Source: Formicarius rufipectus (taxonomy: Eukaryota > Chordata > Aves > Passeriformes > Formicariidae). Taken from it: a stretch of DNA of 64,000 nucleotides. The stretch spans positions 186,001-250,000 of the forward strand of contig VXAU01000307.1 of the NCBI GenBank assembly GCA_013399695.1, given 5' to 3'. Of the stretch, positions 35,669 through 47,596 are shown in pieces. Position numbers and translations under genes: made by a program. Each line of letters starts with the position of its first letter. Positions within the stretch are counted from its first letter, which is position 1. The notes beneath the pieces are model-generated. The model did no database searches and was not told the DNA's origin. It saw nothing but the letters and a program-made list of their open reading frames with translations.

Positions 35669-37951
35669 ATGAAGGATCTCATCTTTATCAGGTATCAGCA
35701 GCATTTATCTGATTTATCAGGGCTCTGGAGGTTTGCTGGAGCTGAGGGTCTGACCCAGAGCTCTAGATCTGGTTTACATCATCTTCGTGTAAAGAAATTG
35801 CCAATCAAAGGAACCTTTATAAGAATAGATTTTGCTGGAGATGTCTTTTACAATTTGAGGATAGGAGCTGGTGAAAGTGTAAGAAAATGAATTTAAAAGT
35901 CTAGTGATACAAATTACATCATAGTGCATTTTTAATCCAAGGCTGGAAAATGTCTGTGTTTGAGATGGCACTTTGGAGGGTCTTCAGGTCAGATAGGCAA
36001 GGTTGTTTATTAACATGTCAAGATTAGAAATAGTATGAATTAGAAATCAGTTAATAGACAAAGTTTTACAACCTCTTCCAGCCTGTCCACAGCTCTGCCA
36101 ATAAATCTGACCTCCCACTGCATCTTGAGGACAAAAACTGATACTTCTTGTGGCAGCCCATGTGCAGTTTTTGCATTAAAATCCTCGATTGCAACAATCA
36201 AACCCATCTTGCAGTTGTGGAAATGGGATTTTAGCTTTCCTTCATGGCCTGCACTGAAAAAAAATGAGCTGCTGGATTTCTACTGTGAGTTCTGAGTGTT
36301 CTCTTTCAAGATGGTTAGGTTTTACTTTAAAAGAAAATTTCATAATAATGGAAAATCTGAGCATGGAACCTTTTAATTAAACCACTTTCAGAGGCACCTG
36401 AAACAAAGCAGCTAGATGTGGTTGTACCCCAGACCAAGGATGTAGAAGTTTAATTAGGATTTATATGTGAAGATCCTTCAAAACAGAGTATTTTGTATTT
36501 CTAGGGCTGTATGGGACAAGAAGTGAGAATGGTCTTTTACATAGGTCACTTGCTTTTTATCAAGCCATGTCTTAATGGATACATTAAGAAGGAATTATCC
36601 CACCTCTCAAAGATCTTAATTTTTTCCACTTTGTATCCCGAATTTATGCAAATTTATGCAAAATAATTGGGAGGTTTTATTTCTGGTTTTCTCTTCCTGA
36701 TCACTACTTATCAAAGCAAGGAATAAACATGCACATATCCTGCAGCTGGCTGAAAGCTATCCTGATGGAAGGTGGCATGTTCCCTCTTAATCAGAGCTAG
36801 AGGAAGAAGGATGGTTTAAGGGGAAAGGCACTGGACTGAGACCAAGAAAATTGCTTTTAACTGCAAGGATCTGCCAGCAACTAAATCTTTAGTGCTGGGC
36901 AAGTTACTTAATCTTTCTGTGGTTTGTTTCCTTGTGACTGCAAGAATGTTTTACGTGCCTGAGAGAGGATAAACCCACTCACCCATGTGTGTGAGTTGCT
37001 GGGATGGTACCACATCCAGGGACAACAGCTCTCCATGCTGGGGGAAGGAAGAAAAGGCACATTGCACACTGCTTCATCCTCCACACCACTCCCAGGGGAG
37101 CTGAATCCCAAAGAATTTTAGAGAATCCCTAAGTGTGGATGTTCCTATGGCAGGGAACAAGCTCTGAGTGTCTCTGGAGCAGCCAAGTGCTCCCAGGATG
37201 TAGGGCCTCAGAAAAGGGGCTGGTCAGTCTCAACTTTTTTGGGATAGTTAACAAAATGCCTTTAGGATTAAGCAGCATGTGTCATGTATGTGTGGTGAAA
37301 ATTGCTTTGTTGTTTTGGTTTTTTTTTCCCAGTATGATGCTGCCTTTCACTTCTTTGAGGGGAGGAGGGGAAACCCCCAGCAAATGACCCCAAACTCAAT
37401 TATTTTGGTGGAGACACCTTGCTGTCCTTGGGGGAAGCTGGCCTGGGGATCCCCTATAGCCACATATGACAGTGATCCAACCTACACCTTTGATTCTCAT
37501 TTTCTCTTTCCTTTTATGCAAAATCACAGTTTTTTGGCACCTCAGGGCTTATATTTGTCCGTGAAGCAAACAGAGCCTGGAAAAGCAGACATCTCCTGAC
37601 TTTCCATGGAAGAATTCCATGGAAAAGAGTGATTAAGTGAAGTACACCCTCTGAGACTCCAAACACAGTCTTGAGGTGTGTGAGGAAGTGTTGGAGAAGG
37701 GTTTTGCTGCAAAGCATCATTTCAGGTGCCTCCCTACAATTGTTCCTGCATCTTCCCTCCATTCGCTGTCAGCGGGTGGAGCATTTCCAAGCCAAAGCCT
37801 TTGGGATCATCCCCAAAAAAGGAGGGGGTGCCACATGCATACAGTGATGCCCGCGGCTGCACCGTGTTTTCTGTGCTCTTTGGACTGACACAGCAGTTCT
37901 TCCCAGCCTGGCTATTATTTTACACAATCCCTTTTTTTATCCCTTTTGCAG

Positions 37952-38035
37952 TGGACGGCGGATTGTAGCGAGCAGCTTGATGGCAGCTGTTCCCCATCCC
38001 GAGGGAAGGGCTCCTCGTCTCACGAGCACAATCAG
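37952..38035 (+). CDS. CTIF: CTIF exon 3 (residues 61-88)
   Basis: Acceptor 'atcccttttgcag', donor 'aatcag|gtaggg'. It has 84 bases, phase 0 at both ends, and 28 codons beginning WTADCSEQLDGSCSPSRGKG and ending SSSHEHNQ. WTADCSE.LD.SCS is recognisable as CTIF. The last dozen residues differ from the mammalian form I recall, so this is a fast-evolving linker. It can splice in frame either to the candidate cassette exons or directly to 51700. Confidence 0.95.
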
Positions 38036-41000
38036 GTAGGGCTGGTGTTTGGTTCTTTGCTCCCCAGACCTTTGCTTTGGTTCTTGCACTGCCCCACCAG
38101 GCTGCATGGAGCCTGCCTGGGCTGCCAGCTTTCCCATGGAAGGGGAGATGTGTCCCTCTGCTTGGCATCCAAAAGCTCGTTCCTGCCAGAACCATGGGAG
38201 ATGGGTGACATCCTGATGTGTGGATGGATGCTTTGACCAGGAGCTCATTGCTCTGCAGCAAAGAGGGGAAAATCGGGAGCATCCCATTTACTCCTGAAGA
38301 GCTTATTCCCACCTGTGCAAGGGACTGATTTGGAGCATCAGAGGTGGGTGGCTGGGAAGGATGAGATGTAACTGGAAGGAGAGGTCTCTACGTATCTGGG
38401 CTTCTTGGCTCTGTGCTGCAGCACAAGGATGGTGTTAGAGGGGAAAGGGTTGAGTAGCTGAGAAGGTGAACTGGCAGAAGGAGCAAAACTGCACGTGCTG
38501 AGAGGCTCTGTTGGGCGTGCAGTGACAGCAGCCAGGTGTGGGGCAGTTTTGGTGGTTGTTCGTGGTGTGAACATCAGTGAGGAGCATTTACCAAGGTGGC
38601 TGTCTCCACCCTGTGTGAGCACCAGCGTGGGAGAGGGTTGGGGAGGGTGGAGGTGTGGTTTTGACCACTGACTGCAGTGTTTACCCAAGGAGACATGAAA
38701 CCAGGGCACCTGAAGAAGGGCAGAACAGTGTTTCTAGTTGTTCTGGTTGGTGGTTGTCCCAGCTCAATAAGGGGCTTCAAGCTGGTGGGTGTTGTGCTCT
38801 GGCCAGGCTTGATGTCCTCCAGTTTTGTTCCCAGAGGTGGGATCAGTGAAAAGGAGCCTGGGATCCCCTTGCAGGGTGTACAAGAGGCTGTGCCTGTCTG
38901 AGCACTGCGTGTCACAGTTCTCATTTTGGGCAGTTTCTTCCCACATTGAGCCGTGCTGGAACTTCTTGGATTTGGAATGGGTGCTCATGCATTCCCTCCT
39001 TGCCATGGGCCTGGATGCGGGGATTTTGGGAGCATCTCTACCAACACCTGTGCCCAACAAAGACAGAATCTTGTTGTGTAGGAAGGTGTGTGCTGAAAGG
39101 GGCCGCTGCTTCAGGTGAGCCCCTGAAGGTGCTAGACAGGATTGTGGACTTAATTTACTACAGCTTTGATCTGCTCCAGAGTATGCAGCAGCAAAACCTC
39201 ATCCAGGTTCCCTCCCAGCACTGCAGACAGATGCTTGATACTCAGCAGCTGGGAGGATGGCCTTTTCCATTGAGCCTCTTTGGTTGGCTCAGGGAGTTGG
39301 CAGGATCAAGTGCTTTCCCTGGGGAAGAATCCAGTCCTGGTTCTTCCAAGGATTCTGCTGATGTGCTGGTTGGTGGTGGGTACCAGAGGAGGATGCAGGA
39401 GCCGTGCATGAGTAATGCTTTCCTGACATCTTCCGTCTGCCTTCCAGGTGCTCTCTTCTTTCAACACACATGTTTTTTGGAGGGTTTTCTTCCTGGAGGT
39501 TTCTTTTTTCCCAGGAATTAAAGCTATTTGATCTCCTCCAACAGGGAGCTTCTTTTCCACATACAAATACCATTTGCTGATGCCCAAGCTGCTTTCCCTG
39601 TGTTTGGGCTCTCTCCCAGCCTGCAGCAGAGCTAGTAATTATCTCTCTCCGTGTTTGACTTCCTTTAACTGTGAGTAACAAATTTTCCTTGGCACCAAAG
39701 GGATGCTGCAAGCTATTGTTCTTCTGTCCAGGCAAGCATTTCTCTTGCTGTTACTGATAAACGAGTGAAACACTGCTGGTGAGGACCAGGTGCAGTTTAT
39801 TACCATTTCTGGCTGTTGAGTTTTTACTACTAGCTTTCAGCATTAAAAAAAAAAATCATTAATAAGGTGTTTGTCTTCAATGAAAATTATCAATCTCTCC
39901 TCAAAACTCCTAAGGAAGAAGACAGCTAATTATTTTCTAATGGGTGCAGGAGTTGTGTTATTTTTGTTGCAGTGTTTTGTGGATTTTGAGGGGTTTGGGC
40001 AGAAAACTGAATTCCTCGTTTTACTGTTTTGTTTCCAGCTGGTGTTTCTGCATTGCTGGTCTTAGTTGAAAAGTACTTGGATGTGAGATTTCTGCTGGCT
40101 TCAGCTGCTGTGAAAATGTGGGTTATGTGTCGGTGACCATGATACGCCTCATGTGGTTCTAACCTGGCCATTTAGATGGAAATCTGGAAAGGGCATTTAT
40201 ATGGAAATCTAGGTTAGTTCCTGGAAATATATTCAGCATCTGGTTCATTTTCTGTGAAGGCAGAGTAGTCCAGGGCTGCATTTTCAAAAGTAATTGGCTT
40301 CCTAAAGGTTAGAGGGGAGCCTAAAGGAAAGCTGGCTTTCCCATGCCTGAAAATCCCCCCATACATCCCTAAGTACCTGATGCCTTTGAAATTCTGGTCT
40401 GTAGGATCCAGCAAGGTTAAGACAAATAAAAGTTTTATTTTTTTTTTAGTGTGTATAGGTGTGTTATATATTTATATAGACATTTATATTTAGTATGTGT
40501 ATGTATAAGAGTCTGCTGGTTGCTGTACAAGTGTGGGGTTGAGGGCTATTTCTGAATAATATGCAATTTAAGGGTAAAAAATTAGGTGTCTTGATGCAGT
40601 GTGCCATCCAGAATATTCCTAAATTGCTCATTTTCAGATGTCATTGGGTATCTCTGGGAAAGAGCATTCCAGACCTCTCCAACATGCTTCTGCACTACTT
40701 GGTGAGACATCTATTAGCAAGTGTAGGAGACTGTATGGATGTCAGCTCCTGTAGGCTGGCAACTAACCAGTGGCTTAAAAATGGAGGAAATTCCCACTGG
40801 AAAACCTTTTACTCTGGTCTTTCCAGTCCTCAGGGCGAGTGGCTGTGAGGAGGTGGTCTGTTTGGGGGGAGGTCTGCTGAGATATATTTTTCTGAGAAAA
40901 TCCTGGACTGACAATTCATTCAGCATATCTGAATGTGTTTGAGTGATACCCCCCAGAAACTCTTCACCCTGTGAAGACCACTCCACTGAGCTCCTCAAGA

Positions 41001-41819
41001 TACTATCTGAGCACCTTATTCCCTCTATAAATGAGAAAAGTTTAGGTAATGGAATAATTTTAAAATCCTTTTATGTTTAGAATTTTTTCCCTAAAAAGAC
41101 CCAGTGGGAAGATTTTATATAATACTTTATTTGCATTCCCCTTGTGAAACGGTGGCAAGTAGGAAGCTCTTTGATATATTTCTGAGAGCAATTCATTAAG
41201 TAAAAGACTTGTGGTATGGAACATATTTAGGGAGCCAGCAGAGCTCTTGGTACATGAAAGGCCTGGCAGCAGCTCCATCCCAGGCTCCCCTTATGTAAAA
41301 GGGCATTAACAAAAAACAGAGCAACTCTGTGGGTTTGTCCCATTTCTCCAGGCAGTGGGAGAGCTGCAAATCCTCCCTCCTGGCCAAGTCCATCCCTTCC
41401 TCCACAGTGGCTGGCTGTCACACATCATCACCAAGCAAAAACCCATGTTGCTGGCAGTAAATGGGACTGGCTTTTATTCTGCTGCTTGTTTGCCTTTGTG
41501 TGCATGTCCCACCAGGTGCAGCAGGGACGTGGTGCATGATTTGGGACTTCAGACGCTCCTCCAGTTGATGGTCATGTTGCAGTGGAGGAGCAGGCAGGGT
41601 GTGTGGATCACAACTGGATTATCTTACACATCGCTCATGGCATACTTCTCCTGTCCTCCCTGAGGAGCTGGTGATGGAGATGACTTGGTTTGCAATTTAA
41701 GAGGAATATTAAACCAGTGGAAACAGCAGCACCGGTGGCAGGATGAGACTGTGGGTTTCCACTCTTGGGCTTTGGTTGGAATCAAGAGCATCCCAAGGGC
41801 TGCACTATCATAAGACTTC

Positions 41820-42075
41820 TGACAAGGGCCTGGAGTAGGAGGATAAATGGGATTGGCTCCATACTGAGAGAGGGAAGAATTACACTAGGTATTAGGAAGA
41901 ATACTCTGAGGGTGGGCAGGCCCTGGCACAGGTTGGGCAGAGAAGTTGTGGCTGCCCCTGGATCCCTGGAAGTGTCCAAGGCCAGTCTGGACAGGGCTTG
42001 GAGCACCCTGGGCTGGTGGAATGTGCCCCTGCCCATGGAATGAGATGATCTTGAAGATCCTGTCACTCCATGCCC
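41820..42075 (+). mobile_element. CR1 LINE 3' end
   Basis: 'ctaggtattaggaagaatac', 'gggcaggccctggcacaggt' and 'ctggatccctggaagtgtcc' are followed by a terminal segment with a short deletion. Confidence 0.9.
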
Positions 42076-45000
42076 TTGGCGTGTGGTTATGGCTGGAAGA
42101 GCTGCTGTGTTGCCAAAGCAGAGGCAATAGTAGGTGTAGGGGGGGGATGTGTGAAGGCTGTTTCTTGGGAAACAGCAGATTGCAATGCACAGTGGAACAC
42201 AGTGTTACGCAGAGTGTAAAAACCAGATTATCAGTGCAGATTTCTCTTGCAATTCCAGAGAATTCTTTTTTGCAGGCATTAGTACTGCTTGGCTTCCTGG
42301 ACTCGAACACCAGGAAATCCTCCCTGATGGATGCTGCAGAGGCAGGTGGCAAGGGATCATAGTCTTGGATAGGTACCAAGTCACTGGATCCAGAGCTGGA
42401 CTGAGGCTCCTGCAACGAGCACTGCTGTCACATAAACTTCTGAAGTGAGCAGTAAGCTTGTCTTGCTGGCTTAAATCCACTGACATCAACAGGCACCATG
42501 TAATACCCCAAATCCATGGCTAACCAGACCAGCACTGGGAAGGGAGTGGGCTGGCAGGAGCTCTTGGACAAAGGTGAATTTATTTCCCTGTGCTGGTAGA
42601 CAGCCTGTGTCTGACTTGAGTTGCTCATCCCTGGGTCTAGATGTGAAACAAAATGAGAGGGATGATCCTGGGGGCAGTTTGGGGTTCTCCATCTCACTGA
42701 CTTGCTCACATCATAGCCCAGAGCCAGTCTGTACACTGAATTTCCTTGAGGTTGGCCAGCACAATGAAGACCTGTTGGGACAGGTGGGTGCTGGCAGATT
42801 ATGCAGTTGCTGTTGACTTGTTTCCAGAAGAAAAAGAGAAAGTGGAAGACATGCAATGACTTTGCCAGACAGAACAAGTTGGTGTGTATCCTTGCTTGGT
42901 GGAGGAAGAAATTAAAACTTTAAATGGGTTGACCTGCTCATGATCAAAGAGCAGGTTTGAGAAAACCAGTCACTTAATAGTTTTCTGCCTGCAATTGCTG
43001 GGTGATGCTCCCTCCCTGTAGTGACTGGAGCCCTGTTCAATTACAGCTGGACAGGACTGGTGAGAAAGAAATCAAGTCCTTCATAATGTGTAGGTTTAAC
43101 TTTCTCTGGGACTTCTCTTTGGGTTATGCCTCATGAAGCAACACCACCCCACAGGCAGCTGACACCTGCTTGGGTGTCTGAAGGTCTTGCACTGAAATGC
43201 TTCACTGCTTTGCTGCTAAAGGAGCAGAGCTAAAAGGGTTGTGTTTTGCCCACAGTATTTTTACAAGAATAAGTTTTTCTAATGTTCTTCTAGCTTTATG
43301 CTTTGAATTGGAAAGGGAATGCATTGAATGCATAGAAAGGGAAGAAGCTGGAAACTTTTCCCTGCTAAAATATTTACAGTAACCTTAGTGAATTTTTTTT
43401 ATAAGATGCATTTTAAATTATTAAAATAATTAAACAATTGATTTTCTCTATAAATATTGAAATGCTTGTTCTTGAATAGGTCTAGAAGTGCAGGGAGGTT
43501 CTTGGGAGTTTGGTATAAAAATTCTGCATAACTGGAAGATTTGACAGAAGCACGAAGTGGGTACATGAAAACCTCTGCTCCAGAAAAACCCCTAAAAAGA
43601 ACCTTTTGTATGGTAGCTGTCTTCTGTTCTGACCAGGATTCAGACCAAAGCTCAAGAGTCATTTGAAGGACACCCCGCAACTTCATCTGGGGTGCTCCCT
43701 GTAGGGGCAGTGGTGAGACTGTTGTTGTTCTGGACAATATCTCAAAGGCTTTGGGATCCTGAGAAGTCCTTTAGCTTTCTGTGATTTTTTTCTCTGTCCC
43801 ACTTTAAGCTGTGAATGCTGTACATTGAATATTGAAATTTTTGCATACAATTGATCATGGATCCCATCCAGAATCCACTGAGGTCTTTCAGACACTTAAA
43901 GTTTCTTTTATTGCCAGGATTGATCTCCATCTCTACCAGCACATCCCACTTCACCCATATACTTATCATCGCGGAGAGCAACCACGTGGGTGATCACAGT
44001 GTTTCCATTTATTGCTTGTGCATTGGGGAAACTTATCTTCTTTTTTCTTGCAAATGGGATTTTCAAACTTGCACTGAAGCAGTAGCAAGTATTAACTCTT
44101 GAGCTGGCAAAGGCAGCAGGATTAATTAGTTCATGCCTCAAAGAGCTCGCTGCAAAGGTGAAAATTGCAGTGTAAGTGAAACATATGATTATTGCTAATT
44201 AAAATGCAAATGTTAGATTTGACAGCCAGTTTCTGAAGGAGAGTGGCTGTCAGGTTAATGTGCATGAGCCTCGTTGTTCCCGAGGAGGTGCAGAGCTTGG
44301 CCAGGAGGACTGGCATGGGTGAGAGCAGCAGCTGGGAATCAGTCTCTGGAGTGGGTGATGTTTCCCCTCCAAGTGCCAAAGTGTGGCTCAGAGGTCCCCT
44401 CTCCTGATGGTGAGTGTAGACGACAAGTGGCAGGTGGACAAGCCCAAATAAGAGCTGAGAGCAAGAGTTCAAGGGTTGTTTGTGGTGGTGGAAGAGACTT
44501 GGAGGGTCTTTGTCTTCTGAGGGCAGGGCAGAGAGTAACAGGGGCAGTGGGTAGAGTATTGTGTTGGCAGAAGGCAAGGGATGGAGGGCTTTGGTCATTA
44601 CAGGTGTTTCTTCAGCTTTTGTCAGCTTTGGCAGAGAGTTCTGTCCCTGCAAGATGCTGAATTTGCTTAGCGAGAGCACTCTGTGGGAAACGCATCCCAT
44701 ACTGCAGGATGGAGGAAGAGCAGTGCCACCTCTCACCATTGCCAAGCTTTCTGCTGAAGTCCTGCTGCCTGTGTGGGTCTGGATTTTTGTTGGCTTTGCA
44801 GTGGTGCTGTTGAAGGGTTTTTGTTGCTTGGTTGTTTTTTTTTAAGGAACAATCACTACCCTCCCTCACTCCTTGAGCATCAGCCATGAGGTCAGTGGGA
44901 GCTTCCCTGCTCCTTTAGAAAGGAGATCTGCAGAGGGGGTTTGTTTTGCATGAAATAGCTTTATTAAAGGACACAAAGACACAGGAAATGTCTTTGTGAG

Positions 45001-46567
45001 GTTCCGGTGGATGTATCTTTTTTATGGGGTTTTGAAGCTCTGTCAATAAAAAGTTGTTCATCTATGGCAATGAGTCAGAAATTTTGGGGAAATATTGGGT
45101 GTGGCTGTGCTGGTTAGTTTGAGTGTATGTAGGCCATACTCATTTGGACCCTTTCAACTTCAACAGAAATTTCAACGATTTTTAGTTTAACAGTTTCTGT
45201 CTTAAAAATGTTTTTTTCAATGTAAATATCAATAGAGCATTATAAAGATAAGAAACATGAGGAGGGAAAAAGCCCCAGGCTGTGAGTTAGAGCCAGGAGA
45301 CAAGCTGATTTAAGTAAAAGGCTACCTGTGATTGTGATCTAATTGGCTTGTGCTGTATCCACTGGCTTTCCTGGTGGATGTTGATGCATGGTGGTACCAA
45401 TCTCCCTGTCTCTCACAAGAGTTTTATCGTGGCCCGCTGTGTTTCTGGAATTTGCAAAACCTCAGGTTGTCTGTAGAAAACCACAGCTAAAAGTTGGGTC
45501 AACTGAATATATCTGATGCAAATGTTTATTTTCAGTGCAACCTGGTCCCACCATAGCATTTGGCACAGAAATTTTGTGTATGTGGATGAACAAGGTGTTC
45601 AGGTGGTAATTAATCCTTCAAATGTCTAGGCAGAGAAGGTGCATTTCTCCCAACCATCTCTTCTGTTGTTGCACCTCTTTCTCTCATCAAATGAGGTATT
45701 TCTCACTTCTCAGGAGGCCTGCAAGTTTGGCTCTTCCCCATGGCTTCCCAAAGTCGCCACCTGCCTGCGTCTCACAAGTTTTTTTCCCCCTTCATGCCAA
45801 TTTAACAACTCCCTTAACTTTGTACCACTTGGTATTTCTCAACCATCAGGAGATTCGTGTCAGGGTGTGATGAGAAGGGGAGAAGATGCTTTAACTGTGG
45901 TCACATGTGGTGGGAATAACCACAACCTTTCAGGTTTATTTATATGCAGCTTGAAAACCAGCTGGTCTCCTCTTTTGGAGTTAGTACTGATTTTAGGCTG
46001 TACAGCAACCACAATGTATTTGAACTTGCTTAAAACAAACTTACTAGGTTTGAGGATGGAGAACGTGGAACTGGAGCAATGCAGAAACCAACACTGGTGT
46101 GCTTTGCTTCCACTCCCTCCTTTAGGGTAAATACTTATATGTTTCCTGTGTATTAAAGTCCATGCTAGACAACTGGGTAGTATCACTTTAGGTGATTTAG
46201 ACTCTGCTGTGGAGTTGTCTCCCTGTCCCATCCAACCCAGGCAGCAGTGGTGGTGCTGGGACCTGAGCTGTGCCCTCAAATTAGTGGCCTGGACTTGGCT
46301 GTTGTGTTCAAAAGCAGTTTGAGTGGTGAGTCCATTTGACTTTTGAAGGCCAAGGTGGCCCTGCCCTTGCCTTAGCCCACGGCAGTGTCTGCAGGACCTC
46401 ATGTAGCCCCATGACAATGTCTTTGACCTGAGAAACTCTCTTTAAGTGTCAGGTCTCACATCAGTCCTAAAACATACACTTCCCTTTTTATTTCCCAGAT
46501 TGTCACAGTAACTGAAAGAGTTTAAGATTCCTCACTCTGTGATTTCATGGGTTTCTGATCATTTTAG

Positions 46568-46681
46568 GTCACTTCAAAAGCCTTTGCCAAGCCTCTGAGC
46601 AAAGCTTTTGGAGCAATTACCCTGACAATATCCACGTTTTTCCCCAAGCACTTTGTGGGATGTTTGTATAGAGCTGGTCAG
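46568..46681 (+). other. Weak candidate cassette exon in CTIF intron 3
   Basis: The acceptor 'ctgatcattttag' and the strong donor 'ggtcag|gtgagt' enclose 114 bases (38 codons). They are open in the one frame that fits between exons 3 and 4, phase 0 at both ends (begins VTSKAFAKPLSKAFG, ends LYRAGQ). The peptide is hydrophobic and unlike the surrounding CTIF linker, and I do not recognise it. Chance alone would leave 38 codons open about one time in six, so this is a weak call. Confidence 0.15.
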
Positions 46682-46954
46682 GTGAGTTATTCTAGTTTTC
46701 AGATGAGTCATTATGCCCTGAGCGCTGAACAAGAAACCTGCAGGTTGTTTGACAGCAAAACAAGTAAGAGAATAAAGGAGAGCATTAGGCACAGCTCCTT
46801 AACAGGCAAAAATAGTAATTTGTGTAATGTGTCTTCTGGTGAACAAGTGTTTTCAGGTGTGTGAGTAGCTGGACTCCAACAGGGGAGCTGAGCAGTGGGG
46901 AAAACTGACTGAGATGTTTATTTGGATCTGAGAGGGGAACTTAGGAAACAGGGT

Positions 46955-47018
46955 GCAATGAATTGGACAGGACAGGATAGGATAAGGTAGACTAGACTAG
47001 ACTAGAGTAAATAGAATA
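46955..47018. repeat. Short compound pentamer microsatellite
   Basis: Runs of 'gacag', 'ggata', 'gacta' and 'gaata' follow each other, next to the reversed CR1 tail that begins at about 47020. It probably grew from the CR1 terminal repeat. Confidence 0.8.
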
Positions 47019-47019
47019 G

Positions 47020-47150
47020 AATAGTTTCAATTGGAAAGGACCTACAGCATTCATCCAGTCCAACAAACTGTTCCATTCAGGGCTGACCCAAAGTTGAAGC
47101 CTATTGTTAGGGCCATTGCCAAAATGCCCTTACGCAGCTTCAGAGGGCTG
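47020..47150 (-). mobile_element. CR1 LINE fragment, antisense
   Basis: 'tcaattggaaaggacctaca', 'attcatccagtccaacaaac' and 'gggctgacccaaagttgaag' match the reversed 3' region of a CR1 subfamily. Confidence 0.82.
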
Positions 47151-47473
47151 TGGGGTTGCTCAGTGTGTGTCATTAATCCTCATGAAGATAGGGAAGGTAA
47201 GTATTTTTGCCATAGGTACACTACAGCACTAGAGCCAAGTCTTATCTTCACTGAAGCCTCCCACAGTGTCATCCCTTTGCAATGTGTAAATAGAACATGC
47301 TAAAGGATTCATGAGAAAGCCCCAAACACAGGGTGTTGGGCATGGACATGGTTTTGCAGGTGCTGGCAGGTGTGGTCTGGGAGTTGGAGCTCTCTTGTCT
47401 CTCCAGGTCAGTGGTTTTGGAGTGTTCAGGATGGAGTTGCCCTTGACTAAAGCAACCTGTTTGTTGTTTCCAG

Positions 47474-47596
47474 GAAGAGTGGGATCACAGCAGCAGTGGG
47501 AGCACAGGATCCCGTCCGGGGTCAGGCTCCAGGCAGGGGTCTGGATCCAGGTCTGGCAGCCACAGGAGAAGCAGCCAGTTCAGGCAATCAACCAAG
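47474..47596 (+). CDS. CTIF: Candidate CTIF cassette exon, Ser/Gly/Arg-rich (41 codons)
   Basis: The acceptor 'tttgttgtttccag' and donor 'accaag|gtatat' bound 123 bases with phase 0 on both sides, so inclusion or skipping keeps the frame between exon 3 (ends HEHNQ) and exon 4 (begins NGNK). The product begins EEWDHSSSGSTGSRPG, continues with GS/SR repeats (GSRQGSGSRSGSHRRSS) and ends QFRQSTK. That is a disordered, phosphorylatable, basic linker in a part of CTIF that is already disordered. The mammalian canonical protein, as I recall it, lacks such a segment. Composition, splice signals and phase together make this more likely real than not. Transcript evidence is needed to decide whether it is constitutive, alternative or unused. 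Confidence 0.55.

Larger units (their letters stand above)
34776..37951 (+). other. CTIF: CTIF intron 2 (3.2 kb)
   Basis: GT at 34776 and AG at 37950-37951. It contains a large TG/TA microsatellite and one CR1 copy. The rest (35670-37950) shows no feature I can support. Confidence 0.93.
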
